From Halomicronema sp. CCY15110 (GTDB lineage: Bacteria > Cyanobacteriota > Cyanobacteriia > Phormidesmidales > Phormidesmidaceae), in assembly GCF_016888165.1 (NCBI RefSeq), contig NZ_JACSWC010000158.1:18973-82972 (forward strand): a DNA stretch of 64,000 nt. Reading direction: 5' to 3'. The first letter of the stretch is position 1; every line of letters begins with the position of its first letter. Shown here piece after piece: positions 60,960-64,000 of the stretch. The translations under genes were made by a program, and so were the position numbers. The notes under the pieces are model-generated. The model did no database searches and was not told the DNA's origin. It saw nothing but the letters and a program-made list of their open reading frames with translations.

Positions 60960-63827
60960 ATGCCGCTGCCAGGGGGCGCAAGTGATAAAGCAGGCAACAG
61001 GTACGAGCTACTGTGGACGGTAGACCGTCTGATCGATATCGTGCTGGGACGGGCGACCTCAATACGATTGGAGCCACCCGATATTGATGGGATAGAGTTC
61101 CACTGTTTGCTTGACGGCGGCGGCATAGAATTCCATCAAGTTAAGAGAGGAAATGCGTCCGAAGGGCGCTGGTCGATCTCAAGGCTGAAATCCGTACTGG
61201 AGACATTCAAGAAACACTTGCTGGCAGACGAACGTGTCACTTGTGTGTTCGTTTCAGGTGATGGTGTCTTAGCCCTAGGCGAGTTGGCTGAGCGCGCTTG
61301 CTCTGCCGAATCGTATGATGAGTATTGTGGCTTGTTCCTGAATACCGAAACACACCGGCGGGCATACGAAGATTTGTGCTCAATTTGGGAGCTTACAAGC
61401 GAGGAATCCTGGCTTTTGCTTCGGAGACTTCGGATAGAGACAATTGACGAATCGCAACTACGATCGAAACTCGACCAATTACTTGGACTCTTGTTCGCTA
61501 CTCGACCCTCGTCTACGCGAGCAGCTCTATGTCAGATGGTCCTTGAGCATATCCACGGAACTCTCACCGCGCCCCGAATACTCGATTATCTAGAACGTCT
61601 CAATATTCGGCGTGTACCAATTACTCCAGTCTCCGGATCACGTGAGTTCTTCACGCCCCCTGTCCCGCGTGATCTCATAGGACGACGCGGCACTATTGAA
61701 CATTGCCTTAAGCTCCTCAGGGAGAATTCCACATTGGTTCTTGTGGGGCCTTCTGGGATTGGAAAAAGTTCCATTGCGGCTCAGATATGCTCTGAAGCAC
61801 AATTCGCTGACGTTGCCTGGATGGACTGCTCGACAATGACAAGCGTGAGGAGCGGCCTGAGCGCACTTGATGCATTGGCTGAGAGCTACTCAGATGCGAG
61901 CGTTAGAGAGTTGCTCCGACAGCCTCACGCCTCTCCACACACAATCGGTCGCGTTATTGGCAACTTGGTCTCTCAGCATCGATTACTTCTCGTATGGGAC
62001 GCACTAGGATTGGCAGAAGAAGACGTAACGATTCTAGAGGCGATCTGGGCGCAATTAAGCAATGGAGCCCAGATAATCACATCTACAAATGTCCGGGCAG
62101 TGGAGCGACTTGGATGGGGTTCACTCTACGAACTACCACCACTTAATGAAACCGCCGCGATAGAACTGTTCAGAGCGTTGGCCGGACGTAGACCGAACAA
62201 GGACATCCTGAGATTGGTGAACGGTCACCCATATTTGATTCAACTCGCAGCACTTGCAATGGAGCGGTTTTCCGAAAGTGATGCAGGCATTGTAGTCAAA
62301 GAAAAGGCCGGTGCATGGCTTGCTTCCACGGTTCTAGAAATGCTTGAGCCCCTTCAGCGGGATGTATTGGAACGGTGTTCAGTTTATCGAGCAGGTTTCC
62401 AGGCTGATTGGGTTGCTGAAAATGAGATCGAGCGCATGTGTGTTCGCAGCCTGGCCATGTCTCACCTGTTGGTCTCAGCTCAGAACAACAGGTACGCGGT
62501 TCATGAAATGATTCGAGGACTTGTCGAGCAAAGTCTGTCAGATATTCGTACAAAGCAACTTCATCGAAGCGCCGCAGCACATATGACTCCACTTGATAGT
62601 TTTACTATTCATCAGCTTCGTGAGTATGGCTACCACGCAACCCAGGCTGGTCTGGCAAGTGAAGCACAACGCGTCCTAGTGGCCTTGGTGATTCATGCTG
62701 GTGATAACGGTTTTTGGGGGCAGATTCTTGAACTTACCGCATCGCTTTCTGAGCAGGAAGTTGGCGGGCCATGGTCATTTGTCTGGTATCAGCGCGGACG
62801 GGGGCTGAGACTTATGGGAGAAACTGCCGAAGCCTTGGATTGCTACAGACGAGCTCAGATATCGGCACCTGATGACTTTATTAACTCTCCACGCTTTGAG
62901 GAAGCCTCAATGCTCACATACTTGGACAGACCGGAGGAGGCAAAACGTATTTACCAGGAACTTGTAGAGGATGGAGAAACGCAGGTCTCGGTTCAAGCAA
63001 TGATTGCGTTGGCATTGCTGGTTGTTAACGAAGAGAATGGCTATGAAGAAGCCCAAAATCTACTGTCACGGGCTTTAGATGTCGGACAACGCGAAGACTA
63101 CTGGCACGCTACCCTCCAAGCCGAACAAGTTTGGGGGCGCGTCGCGCTAGAACATGACCATCTTGATGAGGCACACACTCATTTAGTTGCTGCCTACACT
63201 GCTAGGATGGAGCACGCAGACGAGATCGCGTTGAAAGATCTCATTGGCTGGCACGATCTTTATCGGTGCCTTGTTGAGGTTGAAACAAGGCGTATGCATC
63301 GACCAGGTGCTATTGGGGCTGCTCACGGATTATTGGAAGTCTCCCTTGTATCGGAAAATCCAATTTGGATTGCGGAAGCCACCCATCAGTACTGTGCCGC
63401 AATCGATGATGATCGTGATGCTGACGCTCGCGCCGCTATCCATGCCCTTGGTGCGTTGTTGCAACGCGCGACCAGCGAGCAACCACTAGCAGTCATAGCA
63501 GGCTACCTAGCTGCAGCTCTATGGTGCCTCGGCGAGTGGGAAGTTGCTTTGCGTACCCTTCTCGAACTTGATGAAGAGGGGGAAGAACTTGCCGTACCAA
63601 TAGTATTCAGTATCGCTCCCGCTCAAGAAGTTGAAGTTGGCGATCAACTTCCAGGAAATTGGCTAAGTGCTATTCCCGCTCCGTTTGGGTGGGTCTTTCG
63701 GGTGAATGATTCGAACCGACTTAAGAAGGTCCTGACGACCCTTTCCAATGATTTCCCCACTTCGACGCGAATCATGATGGAAGCCTTCCTGTGGAAGATG
63801 AGCGAGCATCATAACCCTATAAGGTGA
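60960..63827 (+). CDS. nuclease-STAND NTPase-TPR protein, putative antiphage defence (Avs/Cap4-nuclease-like)
   Basis: 955 residues in three parts. N-terminal (about 1-130): a PD-(D/E)XK-like nuclease resembling the DUF4297/Cap4 and Avs effector domain, with GNRYELLW, an acidic EPPDIDG (E38, D41, D43) and IEFHQVK (E57, Q60, K62) as catalytic core. Centre (about 225-470): a STAND/NB-ARC-type NTPase with RRGTIEHCLKLL, Walker A VGPSGIGKSS (about 262-270), Walker B LLLVWDALG (about 342), sensor IITSTN (about 373) and GHPYLIQLAA. C-terminal (about 560-930): TPR-like helical repeats, the sensing module in related proteins. No HIP1 octamer was seen over 2.9 kb and codon use differs from neighbours, suggesting horizontal transfer. 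Ribosome site: GGGGAG. No partner gene is obvious. Architecture is seen; defence role is inferred. Confidence 0.82.
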   Translation: MPLPGGASDKAGNRYELLWTVDRLIDIVLGRATSIRLEPPDIDGIEFHCLLDGGGIEFHQVKRGNASEGRWSISRLKSVLETFKKHLLADERVTCVFVSGDGVLALGELAERACSAESYDEYCGLFLNTETHRRAYEDLCSIWELTSEESWLLLRRLRIETIDESQLRSKLDQLLGLLFATRPSSTRAALCQMVLEHIHGTLTAPRILDYLERLNIRRVPITPVSGSREFFTPPVPRDLIGRRGTIEHCLKLLRENSTLVLVGPSGIGKSSIAAQICSEAQFADVAWMDCSTMTSVRSGLSALDALAESYSDASVRELLRQPHASPHTIGRVIGNLVSQHRLLLVWDALGLAEEDVTILEAIWAQLSNGAQIITSTNVRAVERLGWGSLYELPPLNETAAIELFRALAGRRPNKDILRLVNGHPYLIQLAALAMERFSESDAGIVVKEKAGAWLASTVLEMLEPLQRDVLERCSVYRAGFQADWVAENEIERMCVRSLAMSHLLVSAQNNRYAVHEMIRGLVEQSLSDIRTKQLHRSAAAHMTPLDSFTIHQLREYGYHATQAGLASEAQRVLVALVIHAGDNGFWGQILELTASLSEQEVGGPWSFVWYQRGRGLRLMGETAEALDCYRRAQISAPDDFINSPRFEEASMLTYLDRPEEAKRIYQELVEDGETQVSVQAMIALALLVVNEENGYEEAQNLLSRALDVGQREDYWHATLQAEQVWGRVALEHDHLDEAHTHLVAAYTARMEHADEIALKDLIGWHDLYRCLVEVETRRMHRPGAIGAAHGLLEVSLVSENPIWIAEATHQYCAAIDDDRDADARAAIHALGALLQRATSEQPLAVIAGYLAAALWCLGEWEVALRTLLELDEEGEELAVPIVFSIAPAQEVEVGDQLPGNWLSAIPAPFGWVFRVNDSNRLKKVLTTLSNDFPTSTRIMMEAFLWKMSEHHNPIR

Positions 63828-63835
63828 TACAACAG

Positions 63836-63882
63836 GGGCAAAGCAAGCGGATAGCCCCGTGTGGCCTGGTCATCCGCTTTGC
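63836..63882 (+). terminator. putative terminator after the STAND gene
   Basis: AAGCGGAT (63845-63852) pairs with ATCCGCTT (63872-63879), with GCAAAGC/TGC-like extension outward. It lies about 10 bases after the stop. No T run follows, so support is weak. The remainder to 64000 has no visible gene. Confidence 0.4.
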
Positions 63883-64000
63883 TACGAGCCTCGCAGTTCA
63901 TGCATGTGACGTTAAACATTTGGAGTAATTGCTCAACCAGGTTGACTCAAGCGATGAGCTAGCAGAGGATGTTAGGCTTTGGTCATGACTGAACTCCCCC

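Noticed and set aside
63829..63985. Integron-like attC site after the STAND gene (GTTAAAC and GTTAGGC core-like heptamers)
   Set aside because: The two heptamers are in the same orientation and lack the paired R''/R' and L''/L' arms; the stem at 63845-63879 is not centred on them.
1..64000. CRISPR arrays, rRNA operons and complete insertion sequences
   Set aside because: No evenly spaced direct repeats, rRNA signatures or intact transposase frames were seen on either strand.

Overview
The window looks like a stretch of cyanobacterial chromosome of moderately high GC. The palindrome GCGATCGC (HIP1) and its GCGATCG/CGATCGC derivatives recur in most genes. Several gene families are largely restricted to oxygenic phototrophs: ndhL, a CpcS/CpeS phycobiliprotein lyase, DUF1517, DUF2808 and a truncated DUF928. 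At the left edge a tRNA-Leu(UAA) is interrupted by the cyanobacterial group I intron. No rRNA, prophage, intact IS element or CRISPR array is visible. I cannot name the genus; a non-heterocystous filamentous or unicellular lineage is a guess.

Layout. 1-7.4 kb: partial tRNA-Leu, ndhL, a lipoprotein alpha-amylase, then a compact four-gene MacAB-TolC-type efflux operon. 7.4-10.2 kb: a decayed and repeat-rich area with a secreted EF-hand repeat protein, a gene remnant with in-frame stops, a MITE-like inverted repeat and a cobalamin riboswitch. 10.2-11.9 kb: DUF1636 and CobW, the likely riboswitch regulon, separated by a heptanucleotide tandem repeat. 11.9-13.5 kb: an AT-rich two-gene island of unknown function. 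13.6-20.4 kb: L,D-transpeptidase, sulfite-oxidase-fold molybdoenzyme, Dps, a phosphoribulokinase paralogue, DUF1517, proA and glutaredoxin. 20.4-27.4 kb: a hidden, stop-interrupted small gene after an HTH/GrpE-like protein, a transglutaminase-like protein, ureD, a membrane glycosyltransferase and argC.

28.4-40.5 kb is rich in signalling: a truncated DUF928 gene, a CHASE2-GGDEF-EAL c-di-GMP protein, a Cache-HAMP sensor without output domain, and a very large Cache-HAMP-kinase-receiver-cyclase protein. A guanine deaminase-like gene and mutS2 lie among them. 40.6-60.4 kb is mostly housekeeping: SppA, LarC, YciO/Sua5, an NDP-sugar synthase, prfB with its programmed frameshift, dinB, an MFS sugar transporter, a CAU-anticodon tRNA, RodA, an LpxB-like protein, DUF2808, an FtsE-type ATPase, RuvB, an epimerase, HemE and CpcS. 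Promoter-proximal sites are rarely obvious, but many genes end in clear hairpins.

The most interesting part is the right end. A 955-residue protein combines an N-terminal PD-(D/E)XK-like nuclease motif, a central STAND/NB-ARC-type NTPase and a TPR-like C-terminus, the architecture of antiviral STAND (Avs-like) and other nuclease-effector defence proteins. I saw no HIP1 octamer in it, unlike its neighbours, which suggests recent acquisition. The AT-rich pair at 11.9-13.5 kb is the second candidate for an undescribed accessory module.
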